A stretch of 64,000 nucleotides of DNA from the NCBI RefSeq assembly GCF_025989185.1, contig NZ_JAPDNT010000007.1:62001-126000 (forward strand), read 5' to 3'. This stretch comes from Limobrevibacterium gyesilva (GTDB lineage: Bacteria; Pseudomonadota; Alphaproteobacteria; Acetobacterales; Acetobacteraceae). Of this stretch, positions 21,857 through 30,987 are shown piece by piece. Made by a program: the position numbers and the translations under genes. Position 1 is the first letter of the stretch; the number at the start of each line of letters is the position of its first letter. The notes under the pieces are model-generated. The model had not been told where the DNA came from, searched no databases, and was given only the letters and a program-made list of their open reading frames with translations.

Positions 21857-24208
21857 TTGTCTCGTTCCCGCGCAGCGCTGCTTGCGATCGTCTGTCTTTC
21901 GACCGCGTCCGTTTCCGTCCTTTCCAGTGCGCAGGACCTGCCGGGTCCGTTGCGTATGGCCCAGTTGCAGGGCGGCAGGATCGAAGCCATCAAGGTGGAG
22001 GGCAACCAGCGTATCGAGGAGGGCACGATCCGCTCCTACATGCTGGTCCAGCCGGGCGACCCGTTCGATCCCGACCAGCTCGATCGCAGCCTGAAGACCC
22101 TTTATGCGACCGGATTGTTCTCGGACGTGAACCTGCGGCGCGACGGCAATACGCTGGTCGTGCGGGTGACCGAGAATCCGATCGTCAACCGCATCGCCTT
22201 CGAGGGCAACCGCAAGCTCACCGACGACACCCTGCGGCCGGAGCTGCAGTTGCGCCCGCGCGCCGTGTTCACCCCCGCCATGGCGCAGGCCGACCGGCAG
22301 CGGCTGCTCGACCTGTACGCCCGCAGGGGACGGTTCGGCGCCCGCATCGAGCCGAAGATCATCAAGCTCGACCAGAACCGCGTGGACGTGGTCTTCGAGA
22401 TCAACGAGGGCGAGACCACCCTGATCAGCCGCATCGCCTTCGTCGGCAACCATGCCTTCAGCGAGAGCACCCTGCGCGACGTCGTCAACTCGCGCGAGGA
22501 GCGGTGGTGGCGGTTCCTGTCCAGCAGCGACAGCTACGACCCCGACCGCCTGAATTTCGACAAGGAACTGCTGCGCCGCTACTACCTGCAGAAGGGCTAT
22601 GCCGACTTCGAGGTGACCAGCGCCACCGCCGAGCTGGCGCCGGACAAGTCGGCGTTCTTCGTGACCTTCACGGTGAGCGAGGGCGAGCGCTACAGGGTCG
22701 GCAAGACCGACGTCAACGTGACCCTGCGCGGCGTGACCAAGGAATCGGTGCTGCCGCTGGTGGAGCTGGGGCCGGGCGACTGGTACGACGGCGACGCGGT
22801 GGAGCGCACCACCCAGGCGATCAGCGAGGCGCTGCAGAACCGCGGCTTCCCGTTCGTCGAGGTGAAGCCGCGGGTGCAGCGTGACCGCGAGAAGCACACG
22901 ATCGACCTGGTGTTCGACGTGGGCGAGGGGCCGCGGGTCTATGTCGAGCGCATCGAGATCTCCGGCAACCAGCGCACCCAGGACAAGGTCATCCGCCGCG
23001 AGTTCCGCCTCGCCGAAGGCGATCCGTTCAACGCCGCCCTGATCCGCCGCAGCCGCCAGCGCCTGCAGGACCTCGACTATTTCGCCAATGTGGACGTGAC
23101 GTCGCAGCCGGGCTCGGCGCCCGACCGCGCGATCGTCAACACCAAGATCGAGGAGAAGGCGACCGGCGAGCTGACCATCGGCGGCGGCTATTCCACCGAC
23201 GCCGGCGCGCTGCTCAGCGCCGGCCTGCGCGAGAAGAACCTGATCGGCTCGGGCATCGACGCCAGCCTCAACGGCGTGCTGGCGCAGAAGCAGAGCCAGA
23301 TCAACCTGTCGGTGACCGACCCGTATTTCCTCGACCGCAATATCGTGGCCGGGTTCGACCTGTTCCACACCACGTTGAACAACCTCGACATCGCCCAGTA
23401 CAACGAGCGCCGCACCGGCCTGACGCTGCGCATGGGCTACGAGTTCAACGAGCATCTGCGCCAGATCTGGTCGTACTCGGTGGTGCAACGCGACGTCTAC
23501 AACGTGCAGTCCAACGCCAGCATCTACGTCAAGGACGAGGCGGGGCAGTCGCTGCTGTCGCAGATCGGCCAGACGCTGACCCTCGACTACCGCGACAGCC
23601 GCATCGATCCGCACAAGGGCTACGTGATCCGGTTCGGCTCCGACTTCGCGGGCATCGGCGGCGATGCCAAGTTCGTCCGCACCAAGATCGACACCACCTA
23701 CTACATGCCGCTGGACCGGATCACCGGCAACCAGGACTGGACCGTCGCGATCTCGGGCGGCGCCGGCTATCTGTTCAATCTGGGCCGCAACGAGAAGATC
23801 ATCGACCGCTTCTTCCTCGGCGGCGACAATCTGCGCGGCTTCCAGACCGGCGGCGCCGGCCCGCACTCGATCCCGACGGCGACGAATACGACCTCCGACA
23901 GCCTGGGCGGCCGGTTCCTGTGGACCCAGTCCACCGAGCTGCGCTTCCCGCTGCCGATCACGGCAGATTTCGGCCTGACCGGTCGCGCCTTCGTTGACAT
24001 CGGCGGGCTGTCACAGGTGAATTCGGTGGTCTTGAACGGCCAGGTGGTGCCATTCACCGATGACGGCTCGCCGCGCGTCGGCGCCGGCGTCGGCGTCTCC
24101 TGGAAGACGCCGTTCGGCCTGATCAACGTCGATCTGGCGCAGGCGGTGGTGAAAAAGAAATTCGACCAGACTCAGTTCTTCCGCTTCGGTTTTGGCACGA
24201 GGTTCTAG
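21857..24208 (+). CDS. bamA: Outer membrane protein assembly factor BamA
   Basis: Central component of the BAM complex that folds beta-barrel proteins into the outer membrane. About 783 residues: signal peptide (ending near VLSSAQ), five POTRA domains (about 30-420; for example IEAIKVEGNQRIEEGTI, FEINEGETTLISRIAFVGN, YVERIEISGNQRTQDKVI) and an Omp85 barrel with LRGF in the loop-6 motif and a C-terminal phenylalanine (FGTRF). I chose TTG 21857 because GAGGGG (21843-21848) is ideally spaced for it; an in-frame GTG at 21848 overlaps that site. Confidence 0.97.
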   Translation: MSRSRAALLAIVCLSTASVSVLSSAQDLPGPLRMAQLQGGRIEAIKVEGNQRIEEGTIRSYMLVQPGDPFDPDQLDRSLKTLYATGLFSDVNLRRDGNTLVVRVTENPIVNRIAFEGNRKLTDDTLRPELQLRPRAVFTPAMAQADRQRLLDLYARRGRFGARIEPKIIKLDQNRVDVVFEINEGETTLISRIAFVGNHAFSESTLRDVVNSREERWWRFLSSSDSYDPDRLNFDKELLRRYYLQKGYADFEVTSATAELAPDKSAFFVTFTVSEGERYRVGKTDVNVTLRGVTKESVLPLVELGPGDWYDGDAVERTTQAISEALQNRGFPFVEVKPRVQRDREKHTIDLVFDVGEGPRVYVERIEISGNQRTQDKVIRREFRLAEGDPFNAALIRRSRQRLQDLDYFANVDVTSQPGSAPDRAIVNTKIEEKATGELTIGGGYSTDAGALLSAGLREKNLIGSGIDASLNGVLAQKQSQINLSVTDPYFLDRNIVAGFDLFHTTLNNLDIAQYNERRTGLTLRMGYEFNEHLRQIWSYSVVQRDVYNVQSNASIYVKDEAGQSLLSQIGQTLTLDYRDSRIDPHKGYVIRFGSDFAGIGGDAKFVRTKIDTTYYMPLDRITGNQDWTVAISGGAGYLFNLGRNEKIIDRFFLGGDNLRGFQTGGAGPHSIPTATNTTSDSLGGRFLWTQSTELRFPLPITADFGLTGRAFVDIGGLSQVNSVVLNGQVVPFTDDGSPRVGAGVGVSWKTPFGLINVDLAQAVVKKKFDQTQFFRFGFGTRF

Positions 24209-24213
24209 TGCAC

Positions 24214-25041
24214 ATGTCTCGTATCGGTTTGGCCGTCGCAGCGTTCGCGGCGGCCTCGGTGTTCCTCTCGCTGCCCGCGGCCGCGCAGAGTTCCGACTAT
24301 TTCGTCCCCAACCAGCCGCGGCCGGCACAAGGCGGGCAACGGGCGCAACCCCAGCGCCCCGCCCAGCCGCAGCGCCCCGTGGCGCCCCCGGCGCCCGCGG
24401 CGGCATTGCCAGCCGACCAGGACCAGGCGCTGGCCCAGATCCCCATGCCGCCCGTCCCCGAACTGCCGGCGCTGCCAAAGGGGACGGCCCCGCCAACGGC
24501 GACCATCGGCGTGATCGGCGTGCCCGAGGTGATGCGCGCCTCCGCCGCCGCCCAGCAGGTGGACAAGATCATCGGCGAGCGTCGCGAGAAGCTGAACGAG
24601 GACGCGCAGAAAGAGCAGACCGCCTGGCGCGAGATGCAGCAGACGCTCACCAACCAGCGCGGCACGATGTCGCCCGAGCAGGTCCGCACCAAGGAGCGTG
24701 AACTGCAGGAGCGGATCACCAATGCGCAGCGTCAGTTCCAGAACCGCAACCGCATCATCCAGGAGGCCGCGCAGGTCTCCCTGAACCAGATCCAGGCCTC
24801 GCTGATCGCCGTCATCCGCCAGGTGGCGGAGAGCCGCGGCATGAACCTGGTGCTGCACCGGGCCCAGGTGGCGCTGAACGTGAACGAGTTCGACATCACC
24901 GACCAGGTCGCCGAGCAGATCAACAAGGTGCTGCCTTCGGTCACGATCCCGCCCGATGGCGTATCCCCGCTGGCCCAGCAGCCGGCGGCGCCAGCCGCCA
25001 CCCCGGCCGCCGCGCCCGCCGCCGCGCCGCCGAAGAAATAG
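24214..25041 (+). CDS. skp: OmpH/Skp family periplasmic chaperone with Pro-rich extensions
   Basis: Periplasmic holdase for unfolded outer-membrane proteins. The 275 residues have a signal peptide (1-~26, ending PAAAQ), then an unusual Pro/Gln/Ala-rich stretch (about 33-95), the OmpH core (about 96-235: IGVIGVPEVMRASAAAQQVD, long coiled-coil with EREQLQERITNAQRQFQNR-like sequence) and an Ala/Pro tail. Typical Skp is about 160-200 residues, so the extra length is in the two low-complexity ends. ATG 24214 is preferred to GTG 24208, which overlaps the bamA stop. Confidence 0.88.
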   Translation: MSRIGLAVAAFAAASVFLSLPAAAQSSDYFVPNQPRPAQGGQRAQPQRPAQPQRPVAPPAPAAALPADQDQALAQIPMPPVPELPALPKGTAPPTATIGVIGVPEVMRASAAAQQVDKIIGERREKLNEDAQKEQTAWREMQQTLTNQRGTMSPEQVRTKERELQERITNAQRQFQNRNRIIQEAAQVSLNQIQASLIAVIRQVAESRGMNLVLHRAQVALNVNEFDITDQVAEQINKVLPSVTIPPDGVSPLAQQPAAPAATPAAAPAAAPPKK

Positions 25042-25044
25042 GCC

Positions 25045-26106
25045 ATGCCAGCGCCGGCGACCGCGGGCGATCCACGGTTCTTCGCGCGCAGCGGACCGCA
25101 CACGCTGGCCGCGGTGGCGGCTGCGGCGGGTGGCGCGGCGCCCGAGGCCGACCTGCTCCTGTCCGGTGTGGCGCCGTTGCAGGCCGCGGGGCCGGACCAG
25201 GTCAGCTTCCTGGACAACCGCCGCTATGTCGACGCGCTGCGGGAAAGCCGGGCGGGGGCGGTGATCGTGCACCCGACCATGGTCGGCCATGTGCCCGCGG
25301 GCTGCGTCGCCATCGTCACCAAGGAGCCTTATCTGGCCTGGGCGCGCGCTGCGCGGCTGTTCCATCCGCTGCCGCCGCTGCGGCCCGGCGTGCATCCGGC
25401 CGCCTGTGTGCACCCCTCCGCCGTGGTCGATCCCACCGCCGAGGTCGGCCCGCTGGCGGTGATCGAGGCCGGGGCGGAGATCGGGCCGCGCTGCCGGATC
25501 GCCCCGTGCGCCGTGATCGGCGAGGGCGTCGTGCTCGGGCCGGATTGCCGCGTCGGCGCGCATGCCAGCCTCAGCCACGCCCTGCTGGGCGCCCGCGTCT
25601 ACATCTATCCCGGCGCGCGGATCGGGCAGGAGGGCTTCGGCTTCGCCGTCGCCCCGGACGGCTTCGAGACCGTGCCCCAGCTCGGCCGGGTGCTGGTCGA
25701 GGACGATGTCGAGATCGGCGCCAACAGCTGCGTCGATCGCGGCTCGGCCCAGGACACCGTGATCGGCGCGGGCTCCCGCCTCGACAACCTGGTGCAGATC
25801 GGGCACAACGTTCGCCTGGGGCGCTGCTGCGTGATCGTGTCGCAGGCTGGCATCTCCGGCTCCACGGTGCTTGAGGATTTCGTCCAGGCGGGCGGCCAGG
25901 TCGGCATCGCCGGACATCTTCGCATCGGTGCGCGTGCGCGGGTCGGCGCGCAGGCCGGCGTGATGGCGGATGTGCCCGCCGGGGCCGAGGTAATCGGGAG
26001 CCCGGCGCAGCCGGTACGGGATATGTTCCGCCAGGTGGCGGTGTTGAAGAAGCTCGCGACCCAGTACAAGGCTGGCGGTTCGGCGAAGGGCACGGATTCG
26101 GACTGA
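25045..26106 (+). CDS. lpxD: UDP-3-O-(3-hydroxyacyl)glucosamine N-acyltransferase
   Basis: Adds the second, N-linked hydroxyacyl chain to the lipid A precursor. The 353 residues contain an N-terminal UDP-binding domain (QVSFLDNRRYVDAL near 52-65), a left-handed beta-helix of hexapeptide repeats (about 110-320) with GQEGFGFA, and the presumed catalytic histidine in VQIGHNVRLG. It starts 3 bases after skp and is followed at 6 bases by fabZ, typical of this lipid A cluster. Confidence 0.97.
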   Translation: MPAPATAGDPRFFARSGPHTLAAVAAAAGGAAPEADLLLSGVAPLQAAGPDQVSFLDNRRYVDALRESRAGAVIVHPTMVGHVPAGCVAIVTKEPYLAWARAARLFHPLPPLRPGVHPAACVHPSAVVDPTAEVGPLAVIEAGAEIGPRCRIAPCAVIGEGVVLGPDCRVGAHASLSHALLGARVYIYPGARIGQEGFGFAVAPDGFETVPQLGRVLVEDDVEIGANSCVDRGSAQDTVIGAGSRLDNLVQIGHNVRLGRCCVIVSQAGISGSTVLEDFVQAGGQVGIAGHLRIGARARVGAQAGVMADVPAGAEVIGSPAQPVRDMFRQVAVLKKLATQYKAGGSAKGTDSD

Positions 26107-26112
26107 ACGGAC

Positions 26113-26610
26113 ATGGACTCAACGACATCAGAAACCACTTCCGGGCCGGAAGACCGCGTCGAACTGATCGACATCGCGCGCATCATGCACGCGATCCCGC
26201 ACCGCTACCCGTTCCTGCTGATCGACCGTGTGGTGGACCTGGTACGCAACCACTCCGCCGTGGGCATCAAGAACGTCTCGGTGAACGAGAGCTTCTTTCA
26301 GGGCCATTTCCCCGGCCATCCCGTCATGCCCGGGGTGCTGATCATCGAAAGCATGGCCCAGACCGCCGCCGTTCTGGTGGTCGAGACGCTGGGGCCCGAG
26401 GCCGCGGGCAAGGTGGTCTATTTCATGTCGGTGGAAGGCGCCAAGTTCCGCCGCCCGGTGGTGCCTGGCGACCAGGTCCGCATTCACTGCACGAAAGAGC
26501 GCAACCGCGGCAATGTGTGGAAGTTCAACGCTGTGGCGCGGGTTGATGGCGTGGCGGTGGCCGAGGCCACCTATGCCGCGATGATCATGGACCGGGTTGC
26601 GGACAAGTAG
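26113..26610 (+). CDS. fabZ: 3-hydroxyacyl-[acyl-carrier-protein] dehydratase FabZ
   Basis: Dehydrates 3-hydroxyacyl-ACP in fatty acid elongation, competing with LpxA/LpxD for the same acyl-ACP pool. The 165 residues show HRYPFLLIDRV (30-40) and GHFPGHPVMPG (64-74), with the catalytic histidine H65 and acid E79 in LIIESMAQ. An extension of about 20 Ser/Thr-rich residues precedes the hotdog fold. Located between lpxD and lpxA as usual. Confidence 0.97.
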   Translation: MDSTTSETTSGPEDRVELIDIARIMHAIPHRYPFLLIDRVVDLVRNHSAVGIKNVSVNESFFQGHFPGHPVMPGVLIIESMAQTAAVLVVETLGPEAAGKVVYFMSVEGAKFRRPVVPGDQVRIHCTKERNRGNVWKFNAVARVDGVAVAEATYAAMIMDRVADK

Positions 26611-26631
26611 CGGACAGGTAGGTTAAGTACG

Positions 26632-27447
26632 GTGAGTTTGATCCATCCTTCGGCGGTCGTGGCGCTCGGTGCCACGATCGGAACGGGCGTGCGCGTTGGC
26701 CCATGGTGCCATGTCGGGCCTGACGCCGTGATCGGGGATGGGGCGCAGCTGATCAGCCACGTCGTCGTCGACGGCCACACCCGCGTTGGCGAAGGGGTGA
26801 TCCTGTACCCCTTTTGCACCGTCGGCCTGGCGCCGCAGGACCTGAAATACAAGGGCGAGCCCACCCGCACCGAGGTCGGCGCCCGCACCCAGGTGCGCGA
26901 GCACGTCACCATCCATCGTGGCACCGTCACCGGCCAGGGCGTCACCCGCGTCGGCGCGGACTGCCTGCTGATGGCGGTGGTGCATGTCGCGCATGATTGC
27001 CAGATCGGCAACGGCGTGGTGGTGGCCAACAACGTGGTGATGGGCGGGCACGTCAGCATCGGCGACAACGCCGTGGTCGGCGGCGCCGCGGCGATCCACC
27101 AGTTCGTGCGCATCGGCCGCGCCGCGATGATCGGCGGCGTGTCCGGCGTGGAAGCCGACGTGATCCCGTTCGGCAGCGTGATCGGCAACCGCGCCCGCCT
27201 CGCCGGCCTCAACGTCATCGGCCTGCGCCGCCGCGGCTTCGACCGCGCCCAGATCCACGCCTTGCGCGCCGCCTTCCGGCTGATGTTCAAGGGCCCCGGC
27301 GTGTTCGCCGAGCGGGTTGCCCAGGCCCGGGCCACCTATGGCCACGAGCCGCTGATCGCCGAGATCCTGGCGTTCATGGACGCCCCCAGCAAGCGCGGCC
27401 TGATCCGTTCCGCCGTGGTGGCGGACGACGACGACGATGACGCCTGA
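26632..27447 (+). CDS. lpxA: Acyl-ACP--UDP-N-acetylglucosamine O-acyltransferase
   Basis: First enzyme of lipid A synthesis. The 271 residues begin with GTG 26632 (MSLIHPSAVVALGATIG) and form hexapeptide repeats up to about residue 190, with the catalytic histidine H121 in VVHVAHDCQIGN and the IHQFVRIG segment. The C-terminal helical part (RAAFRLMFKGPGVFAERV) is normal. An acidic run of Asp residues closes the protein. The next gene starts immediately after the stop. Confidence 0.97.
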   Translation: MSLIHPSAVVALGATIGTGVRVGPWCHVGPDAVIGDGAQLISHVVVDGHTRVGEGVILYPFCTVGLAPQDLKYKGEPTRTEVGARTQVREHVTIHRGTVTGQGVTRVGADCLLMAVVHVAHDCQIGNGVVVANNVVMGGHVSIGDNAVVGGAAAIHQFVRIGRAAMIGGVSGVEADVIPFGSVIGNRARLAGLNVIGLRRRGFDRAQIHALRAAFRLMFKGPGVFAERVAQARATYGHEPLIAEILAFMDAPSKRGLIRSAVVADDDDDDA

Positions 27448-28296
27448 ATGAGCGACCGCCCGGCGCTGGGTATCCTGGCGGGCGGCGGCCAGATTCCGGG
27501 CCGGATCGCCGCCGCGGCCCGCGCCGCCGGCCGGCCGGTGTTCATCATCGGCCTGGAGGGCTTCGCGGAGGCGTCGGTGCTGGCGCCCTATCCGCACGCC
27601 ATGGCGCGCATCGGCGCCGCCGCGCGTATCCTCGATCTGCTGCGCGGCCATGGCTGCAAGGACATCGTGCTGATCGGCCCGGTCCGCCGGCCGTCCTTGC
27701 TGGATCTCCGACCGGACGCGCTGGCCACGAAACTGCTCGCCCGCGTCGGCCGCGTGGCCTTCGCCGGCGATGACGGCCTGCTGGCCGCGGTGGTGCGGGT
27801 GCTGGGCGATGAGGGCTTCAACGTTCTGGGCGCCCACGAGATCCTGGCGGAAGTCCTGGGGCCGCCCGGCCTGCTGAGCGTGGCCGCCCCTGATGCCCAG
27901 GCCATGGCCGACATCGAGCGCGGCGTGGCCGTGGTCCGCGCGCTCGGCGCCGTCGATGTCGGCCAGGCCTGCGTGGTGCAGCAGGGGCTGGTGTTGTGCG
28001 TGGAGGCGATCGAGGGCACCGACGCCATGCTCGCCCGTGCCGCCAGCCTGCGCCGCAGCGGCGTCGGCGGGGTCATGGTGAAGCTGGTCAAGCCCGGCCA
28101 GGATCGCCGCGCCGACCTGCCGACGATCGGGCCCATGACCATCACTGGCGCCGCCGCCGCCGGCCTGCGCGGGGTGGCGTTCGAGGCCGGCGGGACGATA
28201 CTTGCAGAACGCGAGGCGACGATCGCGGCGGCGAACGAGTCCGGGCTGTTCCTGCTCGGCCTCGATCCCAATCAGCCTGCTTCAGGGGGAGTATGA
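27448..28296 (+). CDS. lpxI: UDP-2,3-diacylglucosamine diphosphatase LpxI
   Basis: Hydrolyses UDP-2,3-diacylglucosamine to lipid X, replacing LpxH in many Alphaproteobacteria. The 282 residues begin [22 protein letters not shown] and contain [17 protein letters not shown], the [10 protein letters not shown] segment and the C-terminal domain with [21 protein letters not shown], all typical of the LpxI (DUF1009) family. ATG follows the lpxA stop directly. lpxB, commonly next, is absent here. Confidence 0.95.
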   Translation: MSDRPALGILAGGGQIPGRIAAAARAAGRPVFIIGLEGFAEASVLAPYPHAMARIGAAARILDLLRGHGCKDIVLIGPVRRPSLLDLRPDALATKLLARVGRVAFAGDDGLLAAVVRVLGDEGFNVLGAHEILAEVLGPPGLLSVAAPDAQAMADIERGVAVVRALGAVDVGQACVVQQGLVLCVEAIEGTDAMLARAASLRRSGVGGVMVKLVKPGQDRRADLPTIGPMTITGAAAAGLRGVAFEAGGTILAEREATIAAANESGLFLLGLDPNQPASGGV

Positions 28297-28298
28297 TT

Positions 28299-28697
28299 AT
28301 GAGCGATAACTATCGGTTCCTGCACACCATGCTGCGGGTCGGCGACCTCGACAAGAGCGTGGCATTCTACACGCAGCTGCTGGGCATGAAGGAGCTGCGC
28401 CGCCGCGAGGTGCCGGACGGCAAGTACACACTGTCGTTCGTGGGCTATGCCGACGAGTCCACGGGGGCCGGCGTGATCGAGCTGACCTACAACTGGGGCG
28501 TGGACAAGTACGAGCTCGGCACCGGCTTCGGCCATGTCGCCATCGGCATGCCCGATGTCTACGGCACCTGCGACAAGCTGCGCGCCGCCGGGGCGAAGGT
28601 CACCCGTGAGCCCGGCCCAGTGAAGTTCGGCACCACCGTCATCGCCTTCGTCGAGGACCCGGACGGCTACAAGATCGAACTGGTCCAGCGCGCCTGA
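28299..28697 (+). CDS. gloA: Lactoylglutathione lyase (glyoxalase I) family protein
   Basis: A 132-residue VOC-fold protein, probably isomerising the hemithioacetal of methylglyoxal and glutathione to S-lactoylglutathione. The four metal ligands of GloA are at expected places: H9 (RFLHTML), E61 (VIELTYN), H79 (GFGHVAIG) and E127 (YKIELVQ). GGGGGAG at 28285-28291 fits ATG 28299 better than the ATG at 28293, which would leave no spacing. It overlaps neither neighbour and is placed where lpxB often lies. Confidence 0.92.
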   Translation: MSDNYRFLHTMLRVGDLDKSVAFYTQLLGMKELRRREVPDGKYTLSFVGYADESTGAGVIELTYNWGVDKYELGTGFGHVAIGMPDVYGTCDKLRAAGAKVTREPGPVKFGTTVIAFVEDPDGYKIELVQRA

Positions 28698-28698
28698 T

Positions 28699-30030
28699 GT
28701 GAATCCGGTCTCGGCGGCGCGCGGGCTGCTGCCCGTGCGCCGCACCGTACGGATCGGCGTGACCGGCCTGGCGCGGGCCGGCAAGACCGCGTTGCTGACC
28801 TCGCTCGCGGCCAATCTGCTTGCGCCCGGCGCGCTGCCGGCCTTGGCCCGGCGTCTGGCCGGGCGGGAGCTGCGGGTTGCGATCGCGCCGTCGGGGGCGG
28901 ACTCGCTGCCCCGCTTCGATCATCCCGCCCATCTCGCGGCCCTGGCTGCCGACCCGCCGCGTTGGCCGGCGCGCACCGATGCGGTTTCGCTGCTGGCGCT
29001 GGACCTGGAGATCGGCCGGGTGGGGCTCACGGCGGCGCTGCCGGCGCAGCGGGTGCGGCTGGAACTGCTGGACTATCCCGGCGAGTGGCTGCTCGATCTG
29101 CCGCTGCTGACGCAGCCTTTTGCGGCGTGGTCGCAGGCGGTGCTGCGGCGGCTGGAGCCGGCGCCGCAGGCACGGCCGTTCCTGGCCTTCGTGCATGGCC
29201 TGCCTGCCGGCGCGCCGGCCGACGAGGCGCTGGCGCGTGCCGGGGCCACCCTGTATCGCGGCCTGCTGCGCCAGTTGCGCGACGACGCCGGCCTGTCGCT
29301 GCTGCAGCCCGGCCGCTTCCTGATGCCGGCGCCGGGCCCCGAGCCGCCCTGGAACACGTTCTTTCCGACGCAGGGCAACGGGCCGCTCGCGGGCCTGTTG
29401 CGGGCACGCTACGACGAATATGTCCGGGCGGTGGCGCGCGACCTCGCCTCGCCGTCGTTCGGGCGGATCGACCGGCTGGTGGTGCTGGCCGATGTGCTGT
29501 CGGCGCTGCATGCCGGCCCGGCCGCCTTCGCCGATGCGGCCGCGGCGCTATCGGCGGTGGCGGCGGCGTTGCGCTGGCGGCGGGCGCCCGGCTTCCTGCC
29601 GGACTGGATCGCCGCGCTGCTGCCGCTGGGCGGCATCACCCGCGTGGCCTTCGCCGCCAGCAAGGCGGACCACGTGGCCGAGCGGCAGCGCGCGAACCTT
29701 GCGGCCCTGGTCGGCGCCCTGACCGGCGTGCCGGGCGGGGCCGCATCGGCGGCGTTCGCACTGGCCGCGGTACGCTGCACCGAGGATTTCGTCTGGACCC
29801 TGGAGGGCCGCCCGGTTTCGGCGGTGCGCGGGCGGGTGGAGGGGCAGGGGCTGGTCGGCTCCTATCCCGGCGAGGTGCCGCACACGCCGCCCGACGCCGG
29901 GTTCTGGGCGCACCCGTTCCTGGCCATCCCCGAGCTGCAGCCCATGCGCCTGCCCCTGGGGGGACGCGGCGGGGTGCCCCATATCAACCTCGATACGCTG
30001 CTCGTTTTCCTGCTGGAGGACCTGCTGTGA
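28699..30030 (+). CDS. YcjX-like P-loop protein (DUF463)
   Basis: A 443-residue predicted nucleotide-binding protein of the YcjX family. The P-loop GLARAGKT is at 23-30; ELLDYPGEWLLDLPLL, FPTQGN and FAASKADHV are further family landmarks. In Escherichia coli ycjX and ycjF belong to the phage-shock regulon, and the pair may act on the inner membrane under stress; the exact role is not known. It starts with GTG 28699 one base after the glyoxalase stop and overlaps the next gene by 4 bases. No PspA/PspF genes are nearby. Confidence 0.87.
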   Translation: MNPVSAARGLLPVRRTVRIGVTGLARAGKTALLTSLAANLLAPGALPALARRLAGRELRVAIAPSGADSLPRFDHPAHLAALAADPPRWPARTDAVSLLALDLEIGRVGLTAALPAQRVRLELLDYPGEWLLDLPLLTQPFAAWSQAVLRRLEPAPQARPFLAFVHGLPAGAPADEALARAGATLYRGLLRQLRDDAGLSLLQPGRFLMPAPGPEPPWNTFFPTQGNGPLAGLLRARYDEYVRAVARDLASPSFGRIDRLVVLADVLSALHAGPAAFADAAAALSAVAAALRWRRAPGFLPDWIAALLPLGGITRVAFAASKADHVAERQRANLAALVGALTGVPGGAASAAFALAAVRCTEDFVWTLEGRPVSAVRGRVEGQGLVGSYPGEVPHTPPDAGFWAHPFLAIPELQPMRLPLGGRGGVPHINLDTLLVFLLEDLL

Positions 30031-30878
30031 GCGACCCCCGCGTTCGCCCGCGGATCGAGGTGCTGGACCCCCAGGCGCCCCGGCTGGAGCCGCCGGCGTT
30101 GCCGGTCGTGACCGAGCGGCCGCCCGGCCCCGGAAGCGTGACGCTGGCCCTGGGCGGGGCGTTGCTCCTGCTGCTGGGGCTCGCGGCGCTGGACACGGCC
30201 AATTTCGTCGCCGACCAGTTCGCGCGTTCGCCGGTCCTGGGCTGGCTGACCCTGGGCGTGGCGACGGCCGGGTTCGGGCTGATCGGCGCGGCCGGCTGGC
30301 GCGAACTGCGCGGGCTGTTCGCGCTGCGCACGGTGGACCGTCTGCGGGCGCAACTCGCCGATCCCGTGACGACGCGCGCGGCCGCGGCGACGTGGCTGGC
30401 GGGGGTGCCGGACGGCAAGGCGCTGTTGCCCGCCGTCCTCGCCGCGAACGACCCGGACGCCATCATCGCCCTGCTGCGGGCCGGGCCGGCGGCGACCTTG
30501 CGGGCGCGGTCCGAGGCGCTCGGGCGCGAGGCGGCGGTGCAGGTCTTCGCCGCCACCGCCGCCATTCCGTCGCCATCGCTGGACGGGCTGCTGGTGGGCT
30601 GGCGGGGCGCACGGCTGGTGCGGCAGGTGGCGGTGCTGCACGGCATGCGGCCGGGGCTGCTGGGCACGCTGGGGCTGTTGCGGCGCACCGTGTTCTCGGC
30701 GGCCGCGGTGGCGGCGGCCGACCTCGCGGCGGACACGGCGGCGCGGGCGCTGCTGTCCAACCCGCTGCTGCAGCATCTGGCCGGCGACGTGGCCGGCGCC
30801 GGCGTCGCGGCGCGGCGGATGATCGTGCTGGGGCGCGTGGCGGCAGCGGCGTGCAGCCCGGTGCCGCCAGCCCCCTGA
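30027..30878 (+). CDS. YcjF/TIGR01620 family membrane protein (DUF697)
   Basis: A 283-residue inner-membrane protein, partner of the YcjX-like protein upstream. After a polar Pro-rich head (VSDPRVRPRIEVLDPQAP) there are two adjacent membrane helices (about 48-65 and 75-95), then a helical region with ALLPAVLAANDPDAIIALL and, near the end, hydrophobic Ala-rich segments. GGAGGA at 30015-30020 lies 6 bases before GTG 30027, which overlaps the YcjX stop. The reading frame is open far upstream, but that part is antisense-like shadow of YcjX. Confidence 0.82.
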   Translation: MSDPRVRPRIEVLDPQAPRLEPPALPVVTERPPGPGSVTLALGGALLLLLGLAALDTANFVADQFARSPVLGWLTLGVATAGFGLIGAAGWRELRGLFALRTVDRLRAQLADPVTTRAAAATWLAGVPDGKALLPAVLAANDPDAIIALLRAGPAATLRARSEALGREAAVQVFAATAAIPSPSLDGLLVGWRGARLVRQVAVLHGMRPGLLGTLGLLRRTVFSAAAVAAADLAADTAARALLSNPLLQHLAGDVAGAGVAARRMIVLGRVAAAACSPVPPAP

Positions 30879-30987
30879 CGGCACTGCCTTGAATCGGTGG
30901 CGCGGCCGGTTCAGGATACATTGCGATAAGCAGGAATACCGGGAGCAACAAGAATACGGGTCAACCGTTTCATGGGGGGGAACCACA

